Positions 34,361 to 45,636 of a DNA stretch of 64,000 nt are shown here, piece after piece. Position numbers and translations under genes: made by a program. The notes under the pieces are model-generated. The model was not told the DNA's origin, did no database searches, and saw only the letters and a list, made by a program, of their open reading frames with translations. Numbering within the stretch: the stretch's first letter is position 1; each line of letters opens with the position of its first letter. This DNA comes from Sorex araneus (lineage: Eukaryota; Chordata; Mammalia; Eulipotyphla; Soricidae), in NCBI RefSeq assembly GCF_027595985.1, contig NC_073313.1:79755994-79819993 (forward strand), given 5' to 3'.

Positions 34361-34374
34361 GCTCCCTCTGGTGG
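34361..34374 (-). promoter_or_regulatory. CTCF-like site
   Basis: On the minus strand CCACCAGAGGGAGC agrees with the CTCF core consensus at 13 of 14 positions by my count. It lies 34 bp from the E-box pair and beside the GT/G tract, outside any repeat I recognise. Confidence 0.5.
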
Positions 34375-34631
34375 TAGACGTGGAAAACCAAAAGCTAGGA
34401 TTAGTCACTGCCTTCTATGCAGCTATATTTAGTTGCTACCCTTTGATTGGTCTAATATGTAATCTTTCATAACATAATACCGTTCCATCTACGATTTTAC
34501 TAGAAAAGTAAAAGACTGAATGTTTTATTAATGGAATAACAAAAATAGGTTACTTTTTGTTATTAAAGAGTTTGAAAAACAATTGGATTACATCACTTTA
34601 GGGAGAAGAGATATTTTAACTTGTTTTAATT

Positions 34632-34796
34632 TATTTTTTGATTTTGGGCCACAGCGTGTTCAGGGATTACTCCTGGCTCTGTGTTCTGGAATCAGTCCCG
34701 GTGGGACTCAGTGGAGGAAATAGGGTTCTGAGGATAGAAGCCCGAGTTTCTGTGTGTAAGGCGAGAATCCTACCCACTGTGGTATCTCTCGGCCCT
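34632..34796 (-). mobile_element. SINE-A copy
   Basis: GTTCAGGGATTACTCCTGGC, TCTGTGTTCTGGAATCAGTC and GGTATCTCTCGGCCC on the plus strand. Moderately diverged. Confidence 0.78.
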
Positions 34797-34954
34797 CACT
34801 AACTTATTATTATAGAAACTTTCAAATTACCAAATGCAGAAGAGAAATATTAAAGATTCACATGTATTTTCTACCCAGATTTATCAAGTCCAACAATTTT
34901 TTCGGTCTTATTTTATGTCCAACTAATAGGGATTTTAAAATCCAGGGAAATGGG

Positions 34955-35520
34955 GACAGAGAGCCAATACCACTGTACTATCTGTACCCACTGGTAAGGC
35001 ACTTGTCTTGTGTAGGAAGCCATATTTCAATCCTGGCTCTTATCTTCAAGTAAGGCAGAGCCTGGCACTTCTCAAACAGGGGCCTAATTAAATCTCTGTA
35101 ACAAGGTCGCCGTTACTGACCTTACTGGCCTTACCATTCCACTAGCTGACACCTGTGCCTGACATGATAGATGAACATGTCACGATCTGTGATTGACTAC
35201 TGTTTGTACGGGGTCCGGGCATGCATACCACTACCTGCATCCCAGCAGGCAAGTATAAAATGCTGTAGCTGCCAGTGAATAAAGCTCTCTCTCTTTTTCT
35301 CCTCCTCCTTCTGTCTCTGTGTCTGTTCATTCGGCTGCGTCCCCTCCTCAGCCCCACAAAGGGTCCTACCTGCTGGAGAGGGCGGGGCCCTCACAGCCTT
35401 GCACATGAACCCATTTCCTTCCCTGGTACCCCATATGCTCCCATGAGCCCCATAAAGAGTTATTCATTAGTTCAGAGGAAGGAGTAAGCTCCAAGCACAG
35501 CTGGATGTGACAAAAACAAA
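34955..35520 (+). mobile_element. Old SINE-A split by a solo LTR
   Basis: Left part 34955-35010 (a CTGTACTATCTGTACCCACT-like head, GGTAAGGCACTTG) and right part 35396-35520 (CCTTGCACATGAACCC, CCCCATATGCTCCCATGAGC) form one SINE when the LTR is removed. Confidence 0.65.
35011..35395 (+). mobile_element. Solo LTR of an endogenous retrovirus
   Basis: A 385-bp unit that begins TGTAGG and ends CTCACA (TG...CA termini). A TATA-type GTATAAAATG lies near 35252 and GAATAAAGC, a polyadenylation signal, near 35277, followed by a pyrimidine-rich stretch. G(T/C)CTTG at 35005-35010 and 35396-35401 is a 6-bp duplication, the length usual for class II (betaretrovirus-like) elements. No internal viral genes are present, so it arose by recombination between LTRs. 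Confidence 0.87.
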
Positions 35521-35688
35521 ACACACAAAACAGATAACTAGCTAAGTTCAGTTATGGTACCCGGTAATAGGATCTGTTGAATGAAACAATTTCTGTGGTG
35601 AGAGACTCAACATTCATTTATTCATTAATGAACTGAGTTTGTAAGAGAGGAATTTAATTTCTGAAGGACAGATTTTCATGCAGCCAAC

Positions 35689-36200
35689 ATGTGCACAAAT
35701 ACGAAGACCAAGGCCGTCAAGAAGTGCCTTCAGGTTTGACATCCAGTGTGTTTGCTATCTGTCACAGATTCGGGAGTTCAAAGATGCCTTCATCATAAAT
35801 AATTGGAACAAACATAGTTTCATCAACAAGAAAATAGGTTATGTTATTCTTTCTTCTCTAGGGAAACCCAACCGATGGATACCTCAGTGCCACGATAAAT
35901 GAGAACTCAGTGCCTATATATATATAGTGATTATATATATCACCTTCCCTTCATGATGTTTGGTAAAAGTAAATGGCAAAGATTCAGGATATTTTCTCAG
36001 AAGTGCTTTTTCTTGCTTTGATAAAGAAGCAATATACACCAATCAGGAAGATTACGTGAGAGAGCTGATGAGAACAAATGGATACCAATTGAAAAATGAT
36101 AATATGAATGAGCTGTGCAGAGACTGTGGGGGAAAATGGAAATTTCAATTTCATTTTGTTCACGTGTATCCTTCAATGTTGATAAATCAAAGATGATTGA
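35689..36200 (+). pseudogene. Processed pseudogene of nonmuscle myosin regulatory light chain (MYL12 type)
   Basis: Intronless, broken copy of a MYL12A/MYL12B/MYL9-like mRNA; the parent protein is the EF-hand light chain that binds nonmuscle myosin II heavy chain. Visible in order: ATG at 35689 and a KTK..KK basic N-terminus, QIREFKDAFIINN (parent QIQEFKEAFNMID) at about 35765, FINKK, SSLGKPN, then after a gap VNGKDS (parent LNGTDP), RSAFSCFDKEA (parent RNAFACFDEEA), NQEDYVREL (parent IQEDYLREL), MNELCRD and GNFNFI..FT in another frame, ending KDD and the stop at 36198. There are several frameshifts and in-frame stops, and a TATA microsatellite has grown at about 35915-35940. The phosphoacceptor TS region and the first EF-hand loop are destroyed. 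It has no function as a protein; which MYL12 paralogue is the parent is not resolved. Confidence 0.92.
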
Positions 36201-36584
36201 GTGGACTTTAGCTAAGTGCCTCAATCTATTTTTATTTCACAGACACATCTTCCCCTAACAGAACCTGTTACATGCAACTTGGTCTCACAGCTTTGCTTTC
36301 TATATACACATGCATTATAAATGTGGCTTATCTGTTATGTAATATATATTTTCCAGCTAATTATGCCTATTAGCATTTTTATAGTCAAACTGAAAGTGAG
36401 GATAAGATTATAAATTATATAGAAAAGATTGTCAATAACAACAAACGTGAAAACTCAGGAAAATATGTATCTATATTTATGGCTTTGCTGGATTTTTACA
36501 CCTTTGTGCCATTAAAATTATGTTTTTAAATATATATATAATTCTGACTCAAACTGAATACAATGATAAAAATTTTAACTAGTG
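36201..36584. other. AT-rich DNA, no gene seen
   Basis: The first part may be 3' UTR of the MYL12 retrocopy; I cannot place its end and see no poly-A tail. Confidence 0.4.
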
Positions 36585-36755
36585 GAAATCAAAGATATAG
36601 TACATAATTAAGCCACATGCTTGGGTGTTCCTAATTCTGATTCAATCCCTGGAACTGCACTACCAGGACTGAGCACTACCAGGACTGATCTCTGAGCACA
36701 GAGCCAATCTTGAGAATTACTGGGTGTGGTTTAAAACACCACCATCCCCCCCAAA
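36585..36755 (+). mobile_element. Diverged SINE-A copy
   Basis: AAAGATATAGTACATAATTA head, GATTCAATCCCTGGAACTGC, a CTACCAGGACTGA repeat and ATTACTGGGTGTGG near the end. Confidence 0.58.
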
Positions 36756-36764
36756 AGAATAAAA

Positions 36765-36950
36765 GGTATACTCAACAGATTGAATGAATGTTTTGCATGC
36801 AGTAGAATTGGGTTTGATCCCTGACACCACAAGGTCCTCTGAGTACTGCTGGGCTAAGAAATGACTCTTGAATAAGGTTCAGGAAGTAAGTAGCTCCTGA
36901 GCATTGCCAGGACTAACCATCTCACACACACAAATTTAAGAACAAATAAA
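36765..36950 (+). mobile_element. Diverged SINE-A copy
   Basis: TGTTTTGCATGCAGTAGAAT, GGGTTTGATCCC, GAGTACTGCTGGGC and GAGCATTGCCAGGACTAACC. It lies directly after another copy in the same direction. Confidence 0.58.
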
Positions 36951-37254
36951 AGAATAGCACTTGTGGTATTAGGAGATAATCCTTTTTTACAGATTCCCAA
37001 CTTCATAAAGTTCAGATTTCATGGTGAAATTGATTTCATTACATATCTGGGACAATGCCCTTCAGAAATTTTATGTTAACATCATTATAAAGTAAACACT
37101 CTTCATGCCTTTGTGTTTTTCACACGTATAAAATTCAGATTTTGAAAACTTTATTACAAATAAATATTTTATGAGATAACATTAAACAGTATTTATCTAA
37201 AATTTTAAGAATGAATCAAAATTCTGCAGAAAAGAATAATCCTAGGCACATAGA

Positions 37255-37365
37255 TATAGGACAAGATGTACAGTTCTGACCTCGTACGTGACCAACCCTG
37301 GTTTAGTGCCCTGCACTGCATGGGTTAAGTCAGGAAATCCCACAGTACCAAAGGAAAAAATTCTC
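37255..37365 (+). mobile_element. SINE-A fragment
   Basis: ACGTGACCAACCCTGGTTTA and CCTGCACTGCATGGG resemble the box B region and body. Short and decayed. Confidence 0.45.
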
Positions 37366-39039
37366 ACACCAGCTGGAAAGATACATGGAATACTTTACTC
37401 CAATAATTATGGCACTTTTCTACTCCCACTGGTGTAGAGAGACCAGATGAGTATGTGCACCATGAGACTAAGGTCAAGATAAGGCAGGTTCCAGCTCCCA
37501 TTTTGAATATGGTCACTTTATCTTTCCTCATCGGTCCCACCTCCACACATAGTTAGAGTTAATAAAGTACCTTTGGGGACACTCTACCATGTGGCTGTTT
37601 CCTGAAACGCAAATAATCAGTACAGTCACCCATTAAACAATATACTGCAGCCTTCACCTCAGTATATTTGTAAGAAGATAATCAAGAAAAATGTGGTGGG
37701 TAGAGAGGAAAACAATTTTGTGTGGGGAGTGGAAGGATGGGTCGTAGTTGCTGCAGAGAACAAATGAACTAAACCTGCTCACTCTTAAATCACTTGGTGA
37801 AGTAATATGACGTTGAATAAGTGTTCTTTAAATATCATAGACCTCAGTTTTAAACTGGAAGTGAAATTAACAATGACCCCCATTTTCCAAGAATTTAAAG
37901 TGAATTAAAGAAGATGTATGTTGGCAAATTCTGGGCAAAGTCTAAACAATTTAGTTTCTACTAAATTGAACTTTGAACTTACACAATGAATTTCAGGTTC
38001 TGTGTTGGAGCCTGAAAGATCATCTGTGCTGATAGAAAGGTATAGAGGGCCCTGGTAGGTCTTGTGATGGATGTTAAGAATGCTCTTCGAGAATATTTTA
38101 TAGTAGTGCACGTTTAACTTGAATACTTTCCCCACACTGCCAAATTTCTGAAATATTCACCTGAAATTCCTTGTATTGGCCACCACACAGCAGTGGTTGG
38201 TACAGAAGAGCACAGAGGGGAGACCTTATAGTTTACATGTATCGTCTGGCCTGCATAGAGTACACATACTAGAAAGTCTTTACAGTTATTTTCTGGTGTC
38301 TTGCTTCATAGCAGCATTTAATAAATGTGTCCTGCAAAGTCTGCTTTAGTATCTCCAGAAATAAAAGCATGATGTTTAAAAATTAAAAACAGAATGAAAT
38401 GTAATTATGGCCTAGTCTTGGGAGCTAGAGCAGAAGCGTCTACATGGATGTATATCTAGAAGTTGCTAAACCAGGAATCAGTCTTGTGCCCCACTAAGTA
38501 GGTTCAGGTGGAGAGTACAAATAACTGTGTGCTGAGCCTTCACAATGAGTTTAACAATATCCATGATCTTTCGACATGAGTTCATTTTTTCAGAAAAAAA
38601 CTGATTAAAAACTGATTCAGAGGAAACTGGTTCAAAGCTGATATGTGAAAGTCATGAGTTTAAACTCAGACGCTGGAAACTGATTGAAACACAATCTGAC
38701 ATCCCTGCAGTGAGAAGACAAACCAAAGGCTACTCTTCTATGGAGGGAAAAATAGAAAGAGGACTGTCCTGTGTAGTACTTTAGTGGTTAATTATGTCCT
38801 TCTGGATACTTATGAAATAAATGCTTACTTGATAATAGTACACTGGCAGACCAAATTTCATTGGTCCATGGATCTGATCTTTATTCTTTTCATAGATATA
38901 GTTGCTTAAAATTGCCTTTATATCCATATCATGCTAAAACAAATTGACTCTGAATAGCACTCCTATTGTCTCTGTGTTCTTGACATTCCAGTGCATCCTG
39001 ATGCTGCCAGTAACTGCCAGGGAATACCAAACTAAAAAG
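37366..39039. other. No gene seen
   Basis: Anonymous sequence. The minus frame at 37364-37546 could belong to an old LTR but I cannot identify it. Confidence 0.4.
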
Positions 39040-39375
39040 ATAAATTCTTCTTCATCATCATCATCATCTTCATCATCTTCATCATCATCATCATCATCAT
39101 TATCTTCATCCCGTTTCATCGATTTTCTCGAGCGGTCTCAGTAACATCTCCATTCGCCCTAGCCCTGAGATTTTAGAAGCCTCTCTTTATTCATTCTTCC
39201 CAACGGTGCTGCATTGGAGGTTCTTTCTGGGTCAGAGGAATGAGATCCTTCATTGTTACTGGTTTTGGCATATGAATATGCCACAGGGAGCTTGCCAGGC
39301 TCTCCCATAAGGGCAGGAAACTCTCGGTAGCTTGCCAGGTTCTCCGAGAGGGAGAACTAGGCTATAAGATGTTTT
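39040..39375 (-). mobile_element. RTE-derived element C with (ATC)n tail
   Basis: The minus-strand element ends in a long GAT repeat, seen as (ATC/TTC)n at 39047-39112. Then TTTCTCGAGCGGTCTCAGTA, GCCCTGAGATTTTAGAAGCC, GGTTCTTTCTGGGTCAGAGG and the paired TTGCCAGG repeats follow up to 39372. The Ser-rich frame across the repeat is not a gene. Confidence 0.92.
39047..39112. repeat. (ATC)n microsatellite at an RTE-type 3' tail
   Basis: About 66 bp of ATC units with TTC interruptions, starting exactly at the 3' end of the element C copy. It appears to have expanded from the element's own GAT tail. Confidence 0.9.
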
Positions 39376-39890
39376 TAATTTGTATTTGTTTTAATTAATT
39401 TTGATTTATTTTATAATTTCACCAGTACATAGTATCAATTTCCTCAGAAGAATCATTCATTATTGTTGTACAAAGAAATGTATCAATAGTTTCTGTTTAT
39501 TAATGAATATATGTTATTAATGTCCATTTGCACAAAAATTGCTTTGAGATATTTTTCTGTGTTTACCGGTAATAAGGCAAGTATCTACTAATCTTGTTGA
39601 CTAGATTAGTAGATGTTGACTTGATGGCTACAATTAACTCCAAATAAATCTAAGAATTATACATGACCAAGTTCATCTAAGGTAGTCCTAAACTACAAAC
39701 TTGCACAGATTTATAATTCCAGCTTAGAGTTATTATACTTGAAATCTTGACTCTTTTTTAATATTTTTATTGAGGTACTGTAATTTACAAAGTTATTCAT
39801 AGCTCCCACCTTTACAATCAGCCAAGATCAAATTCCATATGTATGGTTTACCCGACCTCAGATCTCAACCTCATCACACCACTATCAGAC
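39376..39890 (-). mobile_element. Decayed L1 3' ends
   Basis: Two minus-strand L1 3'-end-like starts: TTGATTTATTTTATAATTTC near 39405 and TTTTTATTGAGGTACTGTAA near 39765. Between them is anonymous sequence. Confidence 0.4.
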
Positions 39891-39891
39891 A

Positions 39892-39997
39892 TCACTCCCG
39901 CCTGGGCTCTGGTGCCATATGGGGTGTCAGGGACTGAACCCGGATCAACCGCATTGTAAGGCAAGCGCCGTAACCGCAGTCCTATCACTCTAGCTCC
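39892..39997 (-). mobile_element. SINE-A head fragment
   Basis: GGTGCCATATGGGGTGTCAG, GACTGAACCCGGATCAACCG, TAAGGCAAGCGCCGTAACCG and CCTATCACTCTAGCTCC on the plus strand. 3' part missing. Confidence 0.78.
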
Positions 39998-41515
39998 GAA
40001 CTCTTGACTCTTAAATCCAACAATATCTCTACTTACACATTTAAAAGCCATTACAAACTACGTTCAAAACAGAACTGTAATTTTCTTTCCTGGACCTGCT
40101 CTATAATAATGGCAAATCCATTTTCTACCTTCTTAGGGAAATACTCTTAACAGCAAAATGTCTGGATCAGTTTATTTTGAACTCTGACATGGAAATAAAG
40201 TTTTGTGTCAGTAATGGGCTCTAAAAATGCATAGATTGACTTATACCCAGAGTAAATTTGCTTGTAAGCAAGCACTTTTGTAAGCAAGCCCCAAATCTCC
40301 ATCTTTGAGACTCAGAGAAGGGTTTTTCAAACTATTTTATCGGGATGCACTGGGCAGAGACTTGGGCTGCCCTATATTCAACACCTGGAGATTACCTGTT
40401 CATTTATCTGCACAGTTGGTTCCTACTACTCCAACTTCTCATTACAGAACCACAGGTGACAAGTATTGGATTTTTCTATGTCTGGTCCTGAAGCTAATGG
40501 CAAGTGGACAAATCTAAAATGTGACTCTCCTGTGAGTAAAAAATTGACCATAATTTCTGGAGAATTAGACTTGGAGGCTGTGGTAAATTTCCATTCAATT
40601 AAGTACCAAACTTTCTAAAATACCCCATGGGACATAAGTACCCAATCCTATGAACTTTACCAAATAGAGTAGATCAAATATTAGGAAAGAAAATATAAGA
40701 CACAGGTCACTATTCAGAGGCCCTGTTTCTTCTCTTTCTTCCTCACAGTAACCCAAAATTCATCTATTAAATACAAACAGAATTTGGTACAGAGATTGTA
40801 CCAATTCGAAAAATGGAATTTTCTTCTTTGCTTTTTTAAAGCATTTTAAAGTACAGTAAAGCATAAAGTCTTATGCAAAACACAGGTAAAAAACATTTGG
40901 TATTTTCCTCTTTCTGTTATCTGTTAATTTGACTCATATAACAAGAAGATTCTGGGTATCTAAATTTTTAGTTGGGCTTTAGGCCTTGTTATGCCCAGTA
41001 ATTCCAAAATTTAAAATGATCAAGTAAAAAAACCTGAAAATATTTTGCCTTCCCCCTTCTACTGGCTATAGAGATGAATAGAGAGAGAATAAACATAAGA
41101 TGCCTGGCAGGAAAAATATTTAACAATTTAGCTAAATGAAAACTAAAGTTATGTGAGTAAGATTGAAGGTTGGTGAAAAACCATGATGCACATCTAGCAG
41201 AAGTTTTCAGGACTTTCCTGAATAATGGAATTAGTTTTTAGCATATCAATGTAGCTAAGTGGGTAGATATTAGCATATCAATGTAGCTAAGACAATGCTA
41301 GAAGGTTTGCTAGGCTAAAAGCCCATCTGGGGTTAAGTTATGTGATTAGCAGGGTACTTCTGTCAGCAATCAAGCCCTCCACTGTTTCTTCTTTTCCACC
41401 TCCTTTGAGAAGCAAGATCATAGGGTACATCCCCCTAGACAGTGGGATTCTAAAGGGAGCAACGGTGGGCATGGGAATAAATCTTCACTCAGCAGAATCT
41501 CATGACCCTACGCCA
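39998..41515. other. No gene seen; one short tandem duplication
   Basis: TAGCATATCAATGTAGCTAA occurs twice (near 41238 and 41271), a recent local duplication of about 32 bp. No gene or repeat family otherwise. Confidence 0.5.
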
Positions 41516-41829
41516 GGCTGTCTTCACCGGTGCCCCTTGGAGAGGGGCAGATTGAGTTTTCCCTCCCAACCCTAAGCCAAAAACCTCCAGAACTTAGCCA
41601 CAGCCATGCTCAAGGCCACTCTCTACATGCTCGGACGAGCCTCACGCATAAAGTAACTGGCAGAGGAACCCAGGTATGCGGAACCCGTGGTTGAGATCAC
41701 CAAGCCTGCTCAGATTGGGACGGGGCCTCCTACACCCAGCTCCCCAATTTTCCAGGAGCTTGTCAGTCACACCCACAAACTTCCCGGGGCACCATGTAAT
41801 CTCATCAACGGTCAAGATCCAGAGACTAT
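41516..41829 (+). mobile_element. 5' monomer fragment of RTE-derived element C
   Basis: Matches the GC-rich monomers at 11003-11608: GTCTTCACCGGTGCCCCTTG, CAGCCATGCTCAAGGCCACT, CCAGGAGCTTGTCAGTCAC, ATCCAGAGACTAT. It continues for a few bases after the L1 insertion (43597 onwards, CCAGAGACTATAAAAC). Confidence 0.87.
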
Positions 41830-43596
41830 CTCATTGTTTTGATCTGCATCTCCCTGATGATTAGTGATGTAGAGCATTTTCTCATGTGCCTCTTAGCCAT
41901 TCTGATTTCTTTTATGAGAAAGTTTCTGTTCATTTCATCACCCCGTTTTTGATGGGGTTAAATGTTGTCTTCTTGTGGAGTTCAACCAGTGTCTTGTATA
42001 TCCTTGATATCAACCCCTTAACGGATGTGTATTGGGTGAATATCCTTTCCCATTCTGTAGACTGTCTTTGTATTTTGCTCAGTTTCTTTATTTTATTTTA
42101 TTTTATTAATGAACCACTGTTGGGGTACAGATACAGTTTTACATATTCTCGTGCTTGTGTTTCAGTAATATAAGTCATATACAGCTTGAGTATCTATCCC
42201 TCCACCAGTGCTCGTCCTCCGCTGATGACCCCATCATCCCTCCCACCCATTCCCACCCCACCCCCCTCCCCACCCCACCTCTTTTGCAGGGCACTCCCCA
42301 CTGTTCCCTCTCTCTCTTGGGTGTTGTGGTTAGCAATGGAGGTCTTGGGTGGCCAATGTGTTCGGTCTATAGTTTGCTCTGTTTGCTCACTGTTTCTTTT
42401 GAGGTGCAGAAGCCTATTAGTTTAAAATAGTCCCAGTTTTTTTTTATCTCTGTTTTCACTTGCTTGGCCAGTGGCATGCCATCTTTGAAGATACCGTTGG
42501 CTTCAATGTCGTGGAGGGTTTTGCCAACCTTGTCTTCAATGTACCTTAAATATTCTGGTCTGATGTTGAGGTCTTTAATCCATTTTGATCTGACTTTTGT
42601 ACATGGTGATAGGTAGAGATATCATCTCACACCACAGAGACTGGCCCACATCCAAAAGAACAAAAGCAAATGGTGTTGTCACGGATGTGGGGAGAAAGTA
42701 ACTCTCCTTCACTGCTAGTGGGAATGCTGATTGGTTCAGCCCTTTTGGAAAACAATATGGACGATTGTCAAAAAATTTGAAATTGAGCTCCCATTTGACC
42801 AAGCAATACCACTCCTGAGAATATATCCTGGAGAGGCAAAAAAGTATAGTAGAAATGACACCTGCATTACCTGCATTTGTATGTTCATTGCAGCACTGTT
42901 TACAATAGCCAAAATCTGGAAAAAAACGGATTGCCCAAAAACAGATGACTGGTTAAAGAAACTTTGGTACATCTACACAATGGAATACTATGCAGCTGTT
43001 AGAAAAGATGAAGTCATGAAATTTTCATATAAGTGAATCAACATGGAAAGTATCATGTTGAGTGAAATGAGTCAGAAAGAGAGAGACAGACATAGAAAGA
43101 TCACACTCATCTGTGGAATATAAAGTAACAGAATGGGAGACTAACACCCAAGAGTAGTAGAGATAAGAACCAAGAGGTCTGCCCCACAGCTTGGAAACTG
43201 GCCTCACATTCTGGGGGGGAAAGGCAACAGAGATAGAGAAGGGAACACCTAGTAGAGGATGTTGGGAGGACCCATTCGGGTTGGAAGATGAGAACTAAAA
43301 GTAGACTATAGACCGAACATGATGGCCACTCAATACCTCTATTGCAAACTGCAACACCCAAAAGGAGAAAGAACAAAATGGAATGCCCTGCCGCAGAGGC
43401 AGGGTGGGGTGTGAGGGTTGGAGTGGGGGTGGTGGGAGGGATACTGGGAACATTGGTGGAGGAGAATGGGCACTGCTGGAGGGATGTAAACAAACTGTAT
43501 GACTCAAATGCAAACATGAAAGTTCATAAGTTTATAACTGTACCTCACGGTGATTCACTAATAAAAAATAAAAATAAATTTAAAAAAAGAAAAAAA
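41830..43596 (+). mobile_element. LINE-1 insertion with 5' inversion (twin priming)
   Basis: The perfect 13-bp duplication ATCCAGAGACTAT (41817-41829 and 43597-43609) flanks it. The left part (41830 to about 42612) is L1 ORF2 in antisense, the right part (about 42613-43596) is the end of ORF2 and the 3' UTR in sense with an A-rich tail. The sense frame 42731-43036 reads LPFDQAIPLL.IYP, MFIAALFTIAKIW, WLKKLWYIYTMEYYAAV. Another L1 3' end is embedded in the inverted part (about 42088-42384). Confidence 0.94.
42088..42384 (-). mobile_element. L1 3' end nested in the inverted L1 segment
   Basis: TTTATTTTATTTTATTAATG, ACCACTGTTGGGGTACAGAT and C-rich CCACCCATTCCCACCCC form a minus-strand L1 3' end. 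TGCTCA followed by (TG)TTTCTTT occurs on both sides. If the 5' inversion arose in one insertion event, this piece arrived afterwards. Confidence 0.75.
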
Positions 43597-43616
43597 ATCC
43601 AGAGACTATAAAACAA

Positions 43617-45635
43617 ACAATGTATTATTCCTGGAGCACGTGGTGACAAATTCGGCTGCTCGACCTCTTATAATCTAGCCCACTGATTTACCTAAAGTAG
43701 CGCACATTTGTTTGATCTTAACACACTTCCTTGTACTCTCCTATATATGGGCTAACACGGCCCCAGAATGAGATACAACAACTTTCACACACTTCCCTCT
43801 TATTGTGGTGGGAAGATGCTTACTTTTGGCTTGGGTGTTTGAATATTATCTGTAATGAACTATTGTGAACTACTTTATGAAAATAAAATGTATAAAAATC
43901 TCAAAAAGAAATCTTCACTCAAATATAGTAGCTGGTTTATCTTTGTTTCTAGTAATGAGGATTTGAATTTGGAATGTAAGAATAAAATTAGTCCAATAAA
44001 TACTCCAACTGCAAGAAATTATTCACAGAATCTCTTCAGTTATAAAAAATTTGACATTTTAAAAAAGGATGACATTTTGGTATGTCTCACATGAATATCT
44101 ATATCCAATATTCCACTCAAGTATCACCCATCATCCTGCCTTATAATTTTAAAACTTTGATTATTTGATTATTTTATGCCATGATATTACAACAGTATTG
44201 AGTTGGAAATATTTTATGGAAAATTTGGATAGTTTCTATGACTATGACTGAGTAAAATACAAGTAGCCAGTGTCATGGGTTTTGGAAAGTTTATTGCTTC
44301 CATAACAAATAATTTTTGCCCAGTATTATTGATTACCATCATTACTGTTGCCTTACTCAGGAAAACAATGCTGAAGTATTTTAGGATATAAATCAGCTCT
44401 ATTCCTTTTGATCTCTTCTACATGCATTTTATTTAGTATTTGAATATATGATACATGCAATAAATATGCAAATCTCATTATTTGCACTAAATCTTTGGGC
44501 ATTACTGGTACATTTATTTCACTCTGGGCTATTAGTAAAAGTTTTCTTAAACTAAAGAGGTACATAACTTATTCATAAAACTTATGGTGTTTGATTTCTC
44601 TTCTCATTCAAATGAAAATGCTTTAAGAACAAATGGAAACTATTCTCCATCTTTCTTCTGTTAAATATTCAGAAGTGGCAAAGGTAACAGCAATTTGCAA
44701 TCTTCATCTTCCAGTGCTTAGTTTGTTCTTTTTTAAATCTCATTCTGGAACCAAATGTCATCCTGATCCGAAGCACAAAATTACAGATGATTCAAGATAA
44801 AAAATTTTAATAGATGGTTTGATGTAACTGCAAGTAAAGTCCTGAGGATGGAGGAAAAAAATTAAAATAGATAAATTAGTGTTCTTATTTTATGACTGAA
44901 TTTTCATAAATATATAAACAAAAGTTCAGAGAGTGCTTTTGAAGTGTTTCACCCCCTCCCTACCAGGCAAAAGCCACAATAAGTAGAGAGCAGACCCCTT
45001 TACATATGGTGTATAGGATAACTGGGAAAGGGAATGCAGTGTTGTAAAAGAGTCACCCTCGATCACCCTTGAACCTATAATATAGAGAGGAGGACAAAAA
45101 GAAAATGATTGGAGAAGTAAGAAGAGACAGGTGGGAAGCAACGAGGAAAGGGATCAAGGGAATCCAGGTACATCAGTGGTGTAAAGAAGTGGTATGGTTA
45201 GATATTCAAACCACAGAGCCAATAATACTTAAAACAAGAAATCCTTGTTTTCAAGAGATAGCTTCAACAACATAGCAATGCATTTTCTTCCCAGGAAGAT
45301 TTATTTTAATGGTACACCTATAACCCCAAAAGGAATGGGTCAGGGTTTTACTAATATTCCATTTAGATATTAATCTCAGTGCCCAGATTATTTACCAGCT
45401 TCAAAGTCACATGGACAGAGAGAAGTTAGCATCACTGGTACTGATCAAAAGGGGAACATCTAAGGTTCCTGACTCTTTGTAGGATTCCCGCAAAAGAATG
45501 GGTGATGTTATGCAGCCCTTTGTGGAGACCCTCAATGATGAAGTCATAATAAAGTTACTCAGTTCCCTGACACAGCATTAGCCAAAATAAGAATAAAAAT
45601 GTATCACCATTTTTTAAATGAATGTAATTTCCCCT
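43617..45635. other. Long stretch without a recognised gene
   Basis: AT-rich, with no motif, repeat family or splice-supported frame I can identify. Confidence 0.5.
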
Positions 45636-45636
45636 T

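Noticed and set aside
38934..39144. Poly-Ser and Asp-rich frames
   Set aside because: Produced by the (ATC)n repeat at the end of an RTE-derived element.
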